A DNA stretch of 64,000 nt from Paenibacillus phytorum (GTDB taxonomy: Bacteria > Bacillota > Bacilli > Paenibacillales > NBRC-103111). The translations under genes were made by a program, and so were the position numbers. Where the stretch lies: NCBI RefSeq assembly GCF_013141715.1, contig NZ_WHOA01000030.1:82284-146283 (forward strand), given 5' to 3'. Below are positions 53,560 through 61,977 of this stretch, one piece after another (position 1 is the first letter of the stretch; the number at the start of each line of letters is the position of its first letter). The notes beneath the pieces were generated by a model that was not told where the DNA came from, did not search any database, and worked only from the letters and a program-made list of their open reading frames with translations.

Positions 53560-54353
53560 GGTCGTTCTCCTCTTTGAAGTCGTTGATTGATAACTGGGAT
53601 TAAAATATCCAACTCACCGATTGAATCTATGACATAGTGGGCGCCTTCTTGGCGAAATTTAGCTGCTACTACATCCATACGCTCCTGCAGCTTATCAGGA
53701 GGACATGTCGCTACCTCTTCTTCGCTCATGCCCAGCTCGCTGCTACCCTTTACTACGCCAATTGTCCAAGCACCGGCATTAACACCTTCTTGAACATCAC
53801 TCACTGTATCTCCTACCTTGATTACGTTATACATAGGGAAGACATTCAGAGCGGCAGCGTTCTCATACATCATCCAAGGATAAGGACGTCCTGCAGGTAC
53901 ATCATTCGGTGTGACCAAATGGTCAGGTGCATAGCCTCGCTTCTTCGCCTCGACGGTTACAATCGCCATCATTTCGGCTGTATAACCTGTTGTTGAGCCT
54001 ATACGGATGTCCTTTCGACGCAAACGATCAACTAGTGCTAGAGCTCCGGGAATCGGCTCTGCATATTGATGCACGATCGCTAGCAGCATGGGCTCGAAAT
54101 CAGCATAAAGCGTGTCAATGTCGGATTCTTGCGGAAGCTGGCCGTAACGCTCACGCCATAAGCTGGCTACCCGCTCCATCCGTAAGATTTCGCGAATGTG
54201 ATCTCGCTTGAGCAGCCCCATCGGTGCTCTTGCCTCTTCAATCGTGATCGCAATCTCTCTTTTGCGGAAAACTTCCATAAATACATTTAACGGAGCAAAA
54301 CAACCGTAATCCACCATCGTCCCCGCCCAATCAAAAACAACTGCTTGTATCAT
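53556..54353 (-). CDS. phnX: Phosphonoacetaldehyde hydrolase
   Basis: 265 aa HAD-superfamily enzyme cleaving the C-P bond of phosphonoacetaldehyde to acetaldehyde and phosphate. Catalytic features: [11 protein letters not shown] (Asp nucleophile at 8), the Schiff-base lysine at 49 in [10 protein letters not shown], motif [10 protein letters not shown], and motif [14 protein letters not shown] with [20 protein letters not shown] between them. Ribosome binding site CAGGAGGTA. Coupled to phnW downstream and preceded by the lyase-like gene (35 bp). Confidence 0.97.
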   Translation of the reverse strand: MIQAVVFDWAGTMVDYGCFAPLNVFMEVFRKREIAITIEEARAPMGLLKRDHIREILRMERVASLWRERYGQLPQESDIDTLYADFEPMLLAIVHQYAEPIPGALALVDRLRRKDIRIGSTTGYTAEMMAIVTVEAKKRGYAPDHLVTPNDVPAGRPYPWMMYENAAALNVFPMYNVIKVGDTVSDVQEGVNAGAWTIGVVKGSSELGMSEEEVATCPPDKLQERMDVVAAKFRQEGAHYVIDSIGELDILIPVINQRLQRGERP

Positions 54354-54388
54354 TGAAATACCTCCTGTTTGACTGATGTCATTGTTTG

Positions 54389-55750
54389 TTAAAGCTCGGC
54401 AATACTCACTTCCAAAATATCCAGTGCCCTACTTAGCTCATCTTCGGTAATGATCAAAGGTGGCGATAGGGTAAGAACATTTCCCTTGGATACTTTAAAA
54501 TTAAGCCCTCTTGCTAAACAGCTGTACATCACACGTTCTGCCTCTTTGACGGCAGGCTCCTTCGTCTTACGATCTGTTACTAGTTCAACAGCAACGAGCA
54601 AACCGATTTGACGAATATCGCCAATGATTGGATACTTCTCCATCATGTTTTGCAGCCGCTGCTTCATGAAAGCTGCTAAGCAATTTGTATGATCCAGCAA
54701 GTTCTCTTCCTCTATGACTCGTATTGTCGCAAGCCCAGCGGCAGCCCCAACAGGAGACTTCTCATGTGTGTAGTGTCCGATGGACATCTCCTGTGCCTTG
54801 TTCAGTTCTTCCTTTACGAGCAAAGCAGCCATGGGGAAAACCCCGCCACCTAATCCTTTGCCAAGAACCATCATGTCTGGTTCAATTCCATAATGCTGGT
54901 AGGCAAACATCTTACCGGTTCGACCGAACGCTGTCGCCGTCTCGTCCACAATTAACAAGGCGCCATATTGATCACAGAGCTCTCGCAGCTTCTGATAATA
55001 AGCAATAGGTGGAATCTGTACATCGGTATTGCGAATCGTCTCGATAACGACTGCGCCGATTTCTCCATCCTGCTCAAGGACATACTCGATCGGCTTCAAG
55101 CAAAGGGAGTGAGCCTCATCTTGGCAGCCAAACACACAGCGGTAAGAGTTAAATGGAATGACATGCTCCGCTCCTGGCAGCAAAGGCCCTAAGCCTCTGC
55201 GAAATGCTCCCTCTCCGCCAACGGAAATGGCATCAAGCGATGCACCATGAAAGGCTCCCCACATCGATAAGGTCTTGTATTTCCCTGTTACTGCGCGTGC
55301 CAGCTTCAAAGCCATGCCGATGGCCGATGTTGCTCCAGGCGCGAATAGCACCCTATTCAGAGCCCCATCTGTTAACGCGACTAATTTGTTGGCAAGCTCA
55401 ATCGCAGGCAGATTCGTATATCTTCTTGTGCAGAAGGAAAGCAGATCAAGCTGCTGTTTGACCGCTTCAATCACAGCGGGATGGCCAAAGCCGAGCTGAT
55501 GCACGTTATTGCCATGGAAATCCATGATTCTCCTGCCTTGCATATCTTCTACATAAATACCCTCGCAGGATGTGAGCACATTCAGACACGGTGTTGATAA
55601 GGTTTGGTGTAAGAATACATCCTCATCCTCTTGCAGATACGCTTGTGCAGAATCATCAACCTGCTCGGTCCACCATGCTGACCGTGCTTCGGTCAAATTA
55701 ATATCGCCTTCCGTCTTCATGTAGGTCTTATGTTCATGGTTGGTTGGCAT
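54389..55750 (-). CDS. pbfA: Class III PLP enzyme, probable (R)-1-hydroxy-2-aminoethylphosphonate ammonia-lyase
   Basis: 453 aa aminotransferase-class-III fold: GIYVEDMQGRRIMDFHGNNVHQLGFGHP, FAPGATSAIGMALKLAR, VDETATAFGRTGK and the PLP lysine at 298 in LGKGLGGGVFP. The gene begins the phnX-phnW operon. A PLP lyase of this fold (PbfA) is known to convert (R)-1-hydroxy-2-aminoethylphosphonate to phosphonoacetaldehyde plus ammonia, and recurs beside phnW/phnX. By this context it is the best call; the alternative is a genuine aminotransferase. It would let hydroxylated AEP enter the PhnX route. Confidence 0.75.
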   Translation of the reverse strand: MPTNHEHKTYMKTEGDINLTEARSAWWTEQVDDSAQAYLQEDEDVFLHQTLSTPCLNVLTSCEGIYVEDMQGRRIMDFHGNNVHQLGFGHPAVIEAVKQQLDLLSFCTRRYTNLPAIELANKLVALTDGALNRVLFAPGATSAIGMALKLARAVTGKYKTLSMWGAFHGASLDAISVGGEGAFRRGLGPLLPGAEHVIPFNSYRCVFGCQDEAHSLCLKPIEYVLEQDGEIGAVVIETIRNTDVQIPPIAYYQKLRELCDQYGALLIVDETATAFGRTGKMFAYQHYGIEPDMMVLGKGLGGGVFPMAALLVKEELNKAQEMSIGHYTHEKSPVGAAAGLATIRVIEEENLLDHTNCLAAFMKQRLQNMMEKYPIIGDIRQIGLLVAVELVTDRKTKEPAVKEAERVMYSCLARGLNFKVSKGNVLTLSPPLIITEDELSRALDILEVSIAEL

Positions 55751-55971
55751 TTGGTATCACCTCATGTGGATTTGGTTGCGTCTTATTTATATCTTACACA
55801 GCATTTGTAATCGCAAGGTTAAATCCATGTAAATTTTGTGTTTTTAATTTGTTTTATTTTGTTTTAGTTGTTTGTTGGTTGTATTTTTTATTGTTTTCTC
55901 TAAAATTACGGTTGACTTCCTTTTATTTATGAAGCAAATTATGTATAGAACATATGGGAGGATTATGGATA
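55751..55971. promoter_or_regulatory. T/G-rich divergent promoter region of the phosphonate operon
   Basis: 220 bp between the lyase-like gene and the HAD gene, unusually T- and G-rich on the plus strand with recurring TTTGT/TTTTG units (about 55830-55880, such as TTGTTTTATTTTGTTTTAG). Similar T/TG-rich stretches lie before the ATPase gene (about 51075) and the phnS-like region (about 52410), a possible DeoR-site pattern. No consensus established. Confidence 0.35.
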
Positions 55972-56766
55972 ATGAAACCTATCAAAGCGATTATTTTTGA
56001 TTTAGACAATACGTTACTGTGGGATGAACAAAGTATAAATGAAGCCTTTCAAGAAACATGTCGTATGGCTTCCGAGTCCGTCAACGTGAATGCTGCAGCA
56101 CTTGAAAGTGCGGTACGTGAGTCATCTGAGCACCTATTTCGTTCAATGGCCTGTTATGAATTTGCCAAAATGATTGAGGTTACTCACTTGGAAGCACTCT
56201 GGGGACGCTTCGATTCCAAAGAGCATCCTTCCTTTCTGGAGCTGGAACAGTTCGCCCCCATCTACCAGAAGGAATCGTGGACACAAGGCTTGTTCAAACT
56301 AGGCATCGATGATCCCATACTAGGTGAGAAGCTTGCCGTGCGATTTGCTCGCGAGCGAAGAGAGCGTCCCTTGGTTTATGAGACAACTTTCGAGGTCTTG
56401 AATGCTTTGCATCACAATTATCAACTACTGCTAATGACGAACGGCGCTCCAGACTTGCAGCAAGAAAAAGTAGACAGCATTCCTGGTTTAGCAGCTTACT
56501 TTGATCATATTCTTATATCCGGCTCCTTCGGCAAAGGGAAACCTGATCCGACTATTTTTGAGCATGCTTTGAATCTGCTTGGTACCACTGTGGAAGAAAC
56601 GATCATGGTTGGCGATAATTTAGATACGGATATTAGAGGCGCGTTAGGGGTTGGCATGCGGAATGTTTGGATCAATCATCATAACCGTACGGCGCCGATT
56701 CATAATCGCCCAAGTTATGAAATCGCTACATTGCCTGAATTGCTGGGTATTTTGAAACCGGAGTAG
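55972..56766 (+). CDS. HAD-superfamily hydrolase (subfamily IA)
   Basis: 264 aa from ATG 55972, preceded by GGGAGGATTA; the in-frame ATG 55954 lies in that ribosome binding site. Motif I DLDNTLLWD (Asp nucleophile near 10), motif II LLMTNGAPD, the motif III Lys in GSFGKGKPDPTIF, and motif IV VGDNLDTDIRGA. Cap domain helical (YjjG/PhoE-like). Typically a small-molecule phosphatase. Divergent from the phosphonate operon and sharing its promoter region, it may be co-controlled. Confidence 0.9.
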   Translation: MKPIKAIIFDLDNTLLWDEQSINEAFQETCRMASESVNVNAAALESAVRESSEHLFRSMACYEFAKMIEVTHLEALWGRFDSKEHPSFLELEQFAPIYQKESWTQGLFKLGIDDPILGEKLAVRFARERRERPLVYETTFEVLNALHHNYQLLLMTNGAPDLQQEKVDSIPGLAAYFDHILISGSFGKGKPDPTIFEHALNLLGTTVEETIMVGDNLDTDIRGALGVGMRNVWINHHNRTAPIHNRPSYEIATLPELLGILKPE

Positions 56767-57260
56767 TGTTAACGAAATAAGAAAGGAAGTATGCGGTTTT
56801 TAGGGCTAAACCCACCAAGTGGAGCAACTGTAGCACCCAACGTTCTTCTAAAACACTGACGTTCAGCTAAATAATCCGTTTAAGGTCGTGCTACGGATGA
56901 CTCAGAAATTCTGTCAACTACAGGAGAAGTTTGTTTTTGGTTTGTGAGGTTGTTTTTGTTGTTTGTGAGGTTAATTGGGTGTCTAATGGGGTTATTTAGG
57001 TGTATGTGAGGTTGTTGTCTAAGAAGATTAGCTGTCCGATTATATTCTGTTGCACAATATCCAATGGAATCTTTTAATTGAAGTGTCTAAAAGCAATTCC
57101 ATTGGATAAATCCAATGTTATTCTCGAAAATGGCTCATGAGAAGGCTTGGAGGAGAATTCCATTGCATATTGTCCAATAGAACGATGCATTTATGAGTAA
57201 CATGTTAAATTTCATTGTATTTGCTCCAATGGATTTAATCATATTAAATGCTTAAGTATA
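56767..57260. repeat. Repeat-rich convergent intergenic region
   Basis: About 490 bp without a gene between two converging genes. TGTGAGGTT occurs at 56943, 56964 (21 bp later) and 57005. Further right, TCCAATGGA/TCCATTGGA-type motifs recur at about 57060, 57097, 57108, 57160, 57172 and 57225, several as ATTCCATTG or inverted CCAATG. These look like dispersed Paenibacillus-type intergenic repeats; some resemble TTGGATATTNTG of 25697-25751. Confidence 0.6.
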
Positions 57261-57299
57261 AAAATAGAGCCTATCGATTTCATCGACAGGCTCATTTTT
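57261..57299. terminator. Bidirectional terminator
   Basis: ATAGAGCCTATCGA, loop TTTCA, TCGACAGGCTCAT, then TTTTT; A-rich on the 5' side. Serves the frameshifted DUF975 gene on the minus strand. Confidence 0.8.
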
Positions 57300-57316
57300 G
57301 CTATTTCCCTCACGAG

Positions 57317-58071
57317 CTAAACATAAGGCAAATTCAGCTCCGCGCTGCTGCTTATCCCATCATGCAACGCCTGCCCACGAAGGACCAAGTAAAGCTCCGC
57401 TTTGGTTGAGTTATAGTAAGGCAGTACGAATAAAACGCCTATTCCCAGTGCTATCGTTCCTAGAATAAACCAACCAATAAAGGAAAGATCCAACACAAAC
57501 ATTTTCCACTTCTGCCCACGTGTCATTTGATTACTGAGATCAACAGCTCTCTTCATCCCAATCCCAGGATTGTCCGCCAAAATATAAGGCGTCATGCTGT
57601 ATGCATACGACTTCACAATACCTGGAATAATGAGCAGCAAAAACCATAAAAAATTAAGCAGGCCGCTCCAAAACAACCTTTAACAATTGCTAAGTAATTG
57701 CCTTTCGTAAACGAATAAACGAGATAGTTCATGTTTACATCATCCTGTGCAGCTTGTTTAAAATATTGCTGTTCGCTAACTTTTAGCGGAGCCACAACGA
57801 AGATATTAAAAGCTAACGCCACTAGTCCAATCACGGCTGCCAAGAAGGCAAAGATAAGGATAATAGCGAGACCAGCTCCGTCGGAGACATCACCCATTCC
57901 TCCGCTAAACCCCGGAAGACTCATCGATGTACTTCCACCCGAATTATAGGAGCAGCTTGATACCCCGCCACTAACCACGGCCAATACCAAACTAACCAGA
58001 AAAGCTTTCCAATACGATGTCCGCAGAACGTTTTTGGCTCTGATCTTTAACTCCCTACGCGTCCAATACAA
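57317..58071 (-). pseudogene. DUF975 membrane protein, split by a -1 frameshift
   Basis: Two overlapping minus-strand frames make one DUF975 protein. The first (from TTG 58071, AAGGGGGAG upstream) gives RRELKIRAKNVLRTSYWKAFLVSLVLAVV and ends FTKGNYLAIVKG. The second continues LFWSGLLNFLWFLLLIIPGIVKSYAYSMTPYILADNPGI and GQKWKMFVLDLSFIGWFILG. The join is near 57670-57676 (AAAGGTTGTTTTGG); one missing base after GG would restore a KGxLFWSG reading. The joined product, about 250 aa, fits the family. It may be a recent mutation, a sequencing error, or a slip site. Confidence 0.8.
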
Positions 58072-58165
58072 GTTATCTCCCCCTTCACTGACTATATTTA
58101 CCACCTATCGTACCGCAGAAACCAGAAAAGCGGAAAATACCTACAGGAGACTCAGCCATTTATCT

Positions 58166-59740
58166 TTATTTCAGCAGCTTTTGGGCGACTATATAACCCG
58201 ATCCTCCATTGATCCCGTGCCCTGGCCAAGTTGCTGCACCCAACATATATACGTTTGGAATTTCTGTTTGATGACTCGGCTGCCCCGGTAGTGGCCGAAA
58301 CAGATAGCTTTGCGCCAAATCATGTGCCCCGCCATATGGATCACCTGGACCAGAATTAGGATTGAATCTGGCAATTGTGTCTGGCGTGACAACGGCATGG
58401 CCAATAATGGCACTCGGGATATTAGGGATATGCTTGCCTACAATCGTAAGTACTCGCTCAGTGAAACGCTCTGTAAGCTCCGGTGTCCAACTGCCATCAC
58501 CTACATCGATAAGACCAGCGGCATCGCCACGAGGACGACAAGGTACCTCAAGCACCTGAATACGCATGATAGCCTTTCCTTCAGGCGCACGAGACGGATC
58601 CAGATTCGTGGAACAATCCACAGTGAAAGTCGGCTTGGCTGGAAGCAAATCCGCCATTCCTTGTGCAATGGCTTGTGTGAATCCATCGAGCCCATCTGTT
58701 AAATGCGGCTGACCAACCTTAGTAAAGCGAGCATCTGGCCATTGCGGCGGTTCACTCAGAGCGAGATGGATCTGTACACAGCCCCTACCATAGCGGAACC
58801 GCTTCGCTTGCTCGATCAGCGGGGGACTAATCTCAGCATCAGCCAAAAGTGAGAGATAGAGCCGATCTGGACTTGTTGACGCAACGACTGCTTGCTTCGC
58901 CCGATACTCCTCTCCCTTCGAAGTTCGTACACCAACTGCACGTCCGTTCTTCACTACAATTCGCTCCGCTTCCTGTTCCGTTAGGATGATACCACCTTGG
59001 TCCCGAATAAGCTGGGCAAGTGCTTGTGCAAGCTTTTCACTTCCACCTTCAGGAATTGGCATTCCCCCTCCCATTAATGCCATTGCAGTGAGAGGCACCC
59101 AAATCCCGCTGCCGACTTCATCAGGCGTACGTCCAAGATGAGATACCCACGGCGCCAACATAGCTCGGAGTACAGGTGATTGAAAGGAACTTACAGTATT
59201 ACGAGCGGTCGAGAAGATGGATGCCGCAAATTCGGAGTATCCTTTACTTCCCTTATTATGTAATAGTTTCTCGATGATAGTTGAGGCTTTGGAGCGCGAT
59301 AGATCCAAATTAAATAATGCAAAAACATCTGCTGCATAAGGATTGAATGCCTCGAACATGGACGATAATGCAGCTCCATCGCCAGGGGCAAGTCGTTCGG
59401 CTTCTGCCATTAACGCCTCGAACGATCGTGAGAATACAGCCGTTCGCCCGTCCTCCATGGAGACCCCAGTTGGCAGGTCCGTGTTTAAGTAGCGTAACCC
59501 GCGAGCCTCAAGCGCTTCGCCAAGGTCGGCATAAGCTGGACCTGTCAATAGAAGAGGATGTGCCGCTGCATAGACATCATGCTTGAACCCCGGTAAAGTA
59601 AGCTCCTCCGTACGAAGGAAACCGCCTGGACGATCATTTTTCTCCAGAACGAGTACGCTCCTCCCAGCGCGTGTTAAATAGGCAGCGGTAATTAAAGCAT
59701 TGTGGCCACTCCCAATTAGGATGACATCAAACGTTTTCAA
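58166..59740 (-). CDS. NAD(P)/FAD-dependent oxidoreductase, phytoene-desaturase-like
   Basis: 524 aa. The N-terminal dinucleotide fold is VILIGSGHNALITAAYLTRAGRSVLVLEKNDRPGGFLRTEEL (GxGxNxL...GG), with the amine-oxidase/CrtI-type GG motif. The C-terminal FAD block is NVYMLGAATWPGHGINGGSGYIVAQKLL. Middle signatures (HPLLLTGPAYADLGEALEARG) match the PYROXD2-like group rather than carotenoid desaturases. The reaction is unknown; cytosolic or peripheral membrane. A solitary gene; the stop of the next gene upstream is far away. Confidence 0.85.
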   Translation of the reverse strand: MKTFDVILIGSGHNALITAAYLTRAGRSVLVLEKNDRPGGFLRTEELTLPGFKHDVYAAAHPLLLTGPAYADLGEALEARGLRYLNTDLPTGVSMEDGRTAVFSRSFEALMAEAERLAPGDGAALSSMFEAFNPYAADVFALFNLDLSRSKASTIIEKLLHNKGSKGYSEFAASIFSTARNTVSSFQSPVLRAMLAPWVSHLGRTPDEVGSGIWVPLTAMALMGGGMPIPEGGSEKLAQALAQLIRDQGGIILTEQEAERIVVKNGRAVGVRTSKGEEYRAKQAVVASTSPDRLYLSLLADAEISPPLIEQAKRFRYGRGCVQIHLALSEPPQWPDARFTKVGQPHLTDGLDGFTQAIAQGMADLLPAKPTFTVDCSTNLDPSRAPEGKAIMRIQVLEVPCRPRGDAAGLIDVGDGSWTPELTERFTERVLTIVGKHIPNIPSAIIGHAVVTPDTIARFNPNSGPGDPYGGAHDLAQSYLFRPLPGQPSHQTEIPNVYMLGAATWPGHGINGGSGYIVAQKLLK

Positions 59741-59893
59741 CTCCCATTCCTCCTCACAGTGATTTCCATCATGGATAATACTAACCTAATGGCTGTGAGA
59801 GGTTTGCCTCTTCTTGTCGACAGTTCCAATCCTATTTAAATTCGTCATTTTAATAGGTTATAATAGATTTATCTTAAAATAAGAGGGACAGAT

Positions 59894-60085
59894 ATGACGG
59901 AATCACAACGTATCAATTGCATGAAATGCCCACATTTCTACATTACATGGGATGCCAATTTCCCTAGAGGCTGCAAAGCATACGGCTTCAAAACACAGAC
60001 AATGCCCAGTCTTAGTGTACTTTCATCTTCCGGCAAGCCCTGTATGAACTTTGAACCAAAAGCAGATTCCAAACAGAAGCAATGA
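59894..60085 (+). CDS. Small Cys-rich protein (CxxCxxF/YxTWD family)
   Basis: 63 aa: INCMKCPHFYITWDANFPRG then CKAYGFKTQTMPS and SGKPCMNFEPK. Four conserved cysteines (CxxC, C, C) suggest a zinc site. This short pattern is widespread in Bacillota and other bacteria and is sometimes labelled uracil-DNA glycosylase-like, for which the sequence shows no catalytic motif. Ribosome binding site AGAGGGA. Monocistronic. Confidence 0.7.
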   Translation: MTESQRINCMKCPHFYITWDANFPRGCKAYGFKTQTMPSLSVLSSSGKPCMNFEPKADSKQKQ

Positions 60086-60086
60086 T

Positions 60087-60114
60087 AAAAAAGAGGCATC
60101 CCTAGGGCGCCTCC
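60087..60114 (-). terminator. Terminator after PhyH-like gene 2
   Basis: Minus strand GAGGC-GCCCTAGGGAT-GCCTC followed by TTTTTT. Confidence 0.75.
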
Positions 60115-60126
60115 TACTTCCTTCTA

Positions 60127-60900
60127 TTAGATGATTTTAAAATCAGGTTTCACCTTCGTGAAATTCGGATTCTTCCCGCTAACCATAAGACCCATACCCC
60201 AATCAAAATGCGTATTTTCGGTCGGAAAATCACTGGCTTCGCGGTATTGGAACAATACATTCCTTCTTGTTCTAGAGCTCTTATTCGACTCTGAACCGTG
60301 AATCGTCAAGTAATTGAAGAACAGAACATCACCCGCTTCAGCCACGCAAGGCGTCCCCTCTTTAATCGGATATTCCTTATGATTCAAATAATAAGAGCCA
60401 ACATGTGGCAAGGAACCGGTGCGATGTGAACCTGGAATGACACGCAGGCAGCCATTCTCCTCATCGGCATGATCCAGATGCACACTTGCAGCTAGCATGG
60501 TGTGCTTTTCGTGCGGAAAATAAGGATAATCTTGGTGCATCGGGAAAGCTGCGCCATTCTCTGGCGGTTTAACGAGCATTTTGGAATGGTGCAGCTGCAC
60601 GTTAGGACCAATAATCTGTGTCAGCACAGCAGCCATATTCGGATGAATCACCGCTCGCATAAACGCGGCATCGTGATAATGCACATCATGAAAGCCTTTT
60701 AAGACAAGCTTTTTTAGCTCCTCTGCTGGAAGAAAATCGCCTTGCCATGCTGAATTATGATCATTCTTTGATTGTGCAGCACGGCTAATGATCCCCTCTA
60801 CGCCTTGTCTCATTTCTTCAACTTCCTGTTGATTGAAAACTCCCTTAACGAGTAAATACCCATTTTCTTTATAAAAATCTACATCTTTTTGTTCGATCAT
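60127..60900 (-). CDS. Phytanoyl-CoA dioxygenase (PhyH) family protein 2
   Basis: 257 aa Fe(II)/2-oxoglutarate oxygenase. Iron ligands: MHQDYPYFPHEKH (HxD near residue 120) and the distal His in FNYLTIHGSESNKSS, with the 2-oxoglutarate Arg in RTRRNVLFQYR. N-terminus DVDFYKENGYLLVKGVF is typical. Ribosome binding site GGAGGAAATGG. Divergent from an AraC gene; the promoter (AAGACA, 18 bp, TATAAT) and a 21-bp-phased repeat lie between. Substrate unknown. Confidence 0.9.
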   Translation of the reverse strand: MIEQKDVDFYKENGYLLVKGVFNQQEVEEMRQGVEGIISRAAQSKNDHNSAWQGDFLPAEELKKLVLKGFHDVHYHDAAFMRAVIHPNMAAVLTQIIGPNVQLHHSKMLVKPPENGAAFPMHQDYPYFPHEKHTMLAASVHLDHADEENGCLRVIPGSHRTGSLPHVGSYYLNHKEYPIKEGTPCVAEAGDVLFFNYLTIHGSESNKSSRTRRNVLFQYREASDFPTENTHFDWGMGLMVSGKNPNFTKVKPDFKII

Positions 60901-60953
60901 AGTCCCATTTCCTCCATTTATCCGGTTGATATTTATTCGCTTTCTTATTTATA

Positions 60954-61019
60954 ATTATAGGAAAATGAATGGCATTCTGTCTTTTTCTCCAAAGGACACC
61001 TTTTTGCAAAATAAGGACA
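60954..61019 (-). promoter_or_regulatory. PhyH2 promoter with 21-bp-phased repeats
   Basis: Minus strand -35 AAGACA (60983-60978), 18-bp spacer, -10 TATAAT (60959-60954). Immediately upstream, AAGGACA is present at 60992-60998 and 61013-61019 (plus-strand reading), a period of exactly 21 bp, the nearer copy 9 bp from the -35. This is the arrangement of an AraC-activated promoter. Confidence 0.55.
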
Positions 61020-61042
61020 TTTTATAATGAAGGATGAAACCT

Positions 61043-61912
61043 ATGTATTTATGTAAAGAAACCGAATCTATGCTTAATGAAGTGCTGAACGTCGTTCATG
61101 GACCCGCCGCTTGCTTCAAAATTCAATACTGGGGAGTTAACCATTGCATGTTTGACAATCAACTCCATAAGCATTCTTTCTTTGAGGTTTGTTATATCAT
61201 AGATGGTGAGGGGGAGTATACGGAAAAAGGTGTTGTCTATCCACTCAGGGCAGGTACTCACTTTTGTTCGAGACCGGGGATTAATCATCAAATTCGTACG
61301 AAAGAGGGCTTATTTATTGTTTATGTCGCATTCGAATTAGATGAAACACAGAGCGACGACACCATGCGTGAAGCATTCGACGACTTAGCTGAGCATGCCG
61401 AGGTTTGCATTCATGAAGCCGATCATCACCCAACTGCCCACTTGTGGAAATCACTCTTGATTCAAGAAGGGAGGGGGAGCTTACCGCATGCTGCGATTCC
61501 CTCGCTTACCTACGCACTTCTAGTATCCTTTCTTTCATTATTCGGAAAAGACATGACTAAACCTTATTTTCACCGTAAAAATACCCATATTCTGCTGCAG
61601 CGTGCCAAGCTTTATATCCGCGATAACTTATCCCAGCCTCTTCATCTTGGACATGTTGCTGGTTATCTCAACGTCTCAGAACGTCATCTATCACGCTTAT
61701 TTTCTGAGGGCATACATGAGACTTTTACCGATTTCATTCGAAGTGAACGCATACGCCAAGCGGCCCATTTGCTTTTGACAAGTGAGCTTTCAATTAAAGA
61801 AATCGCCGAAATCACAGGCTTTTCTTCTGTCCATTATTTTTCTCGTACCTTTATGGAAGAGAAGAAGCTGCCACCAGGTAAATTCCGACAGCAGGAGAAG
61901 AATCGTTTGTAA
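61043..61912 (+). CDS. AraC family transcriptional regulator
   Basis: 289 aa; ATG 61043 with GAAGGATG upstream is preferred to ATG 61034. Cupin-like ligand domain with HKHSFFEVCYIIDGEGEYTEKG and LRAGTHFCSRPGINHQIR; C-terminal double HTH LGHVAGYLNVSERHLSRLFSEGIHETF and IKEIAEITGFSSVHYFSRTF. Divergent from PhyH gene 2, its likely target. The TATAAT at 61023-61028 is too close to the start to be its promoter, so the true start may be further in, or the promoter lies elsewhere. Confidence 0.88.
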   Translation: MYLCKETESMLNEVLNVVHGPAACFKIQYWGVNHCMFDNQLHKHSFFEVCYIIDGEGEYTEKGVVYPLRAGTHFCSRPGINHQIRTKEGLFIVYVAFELDETQSDDTMREAFDDLAEHAEVCIHEADHHPTAHLWKSLLIQEGRGSLPHAAIPSLTYALLVSFLSLFGKDMTKPYFHRKNTHILLQRAKLYIRDNLSQPLHLGHVAGYLNVSERHLSRLFSEGIHETFTDFIRSERIRQAAHLLLTSELSIKEIAEITGFSSVHYFSRTFMEEKKLPPGKFRQQEKNRL

Positions 61913-61930
61913 GATGGTAACTATTTTCAT

Positions 61931-61977
61931 AAAAAAGCTCGCTCCCCTTGTCAAAATATAAAGGGAGCGAGCTTTGT
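61931..61977. terminator. Bidirectional terminator between AraC and PhyH genes
   Basis: AAAGCTCGCTCCC ... GGGAGCGAGCTTT, 13-bp perfect stem with A- and T-rich flanks. Confidence 0.88.

Noticed and set aside
59894..60085. Uracil-DNA glycosylase
   Set aside because: 63 residues cannot hold that fold and no catalytic motif is present; only the CxxC pattern is seen.
61023..61028. TATAAT as the -10 of the AraC gene at 61043
   Set aside because: The transcript would start only a few bases before or inside the coding region; the opposite-strand promoter is better supported.
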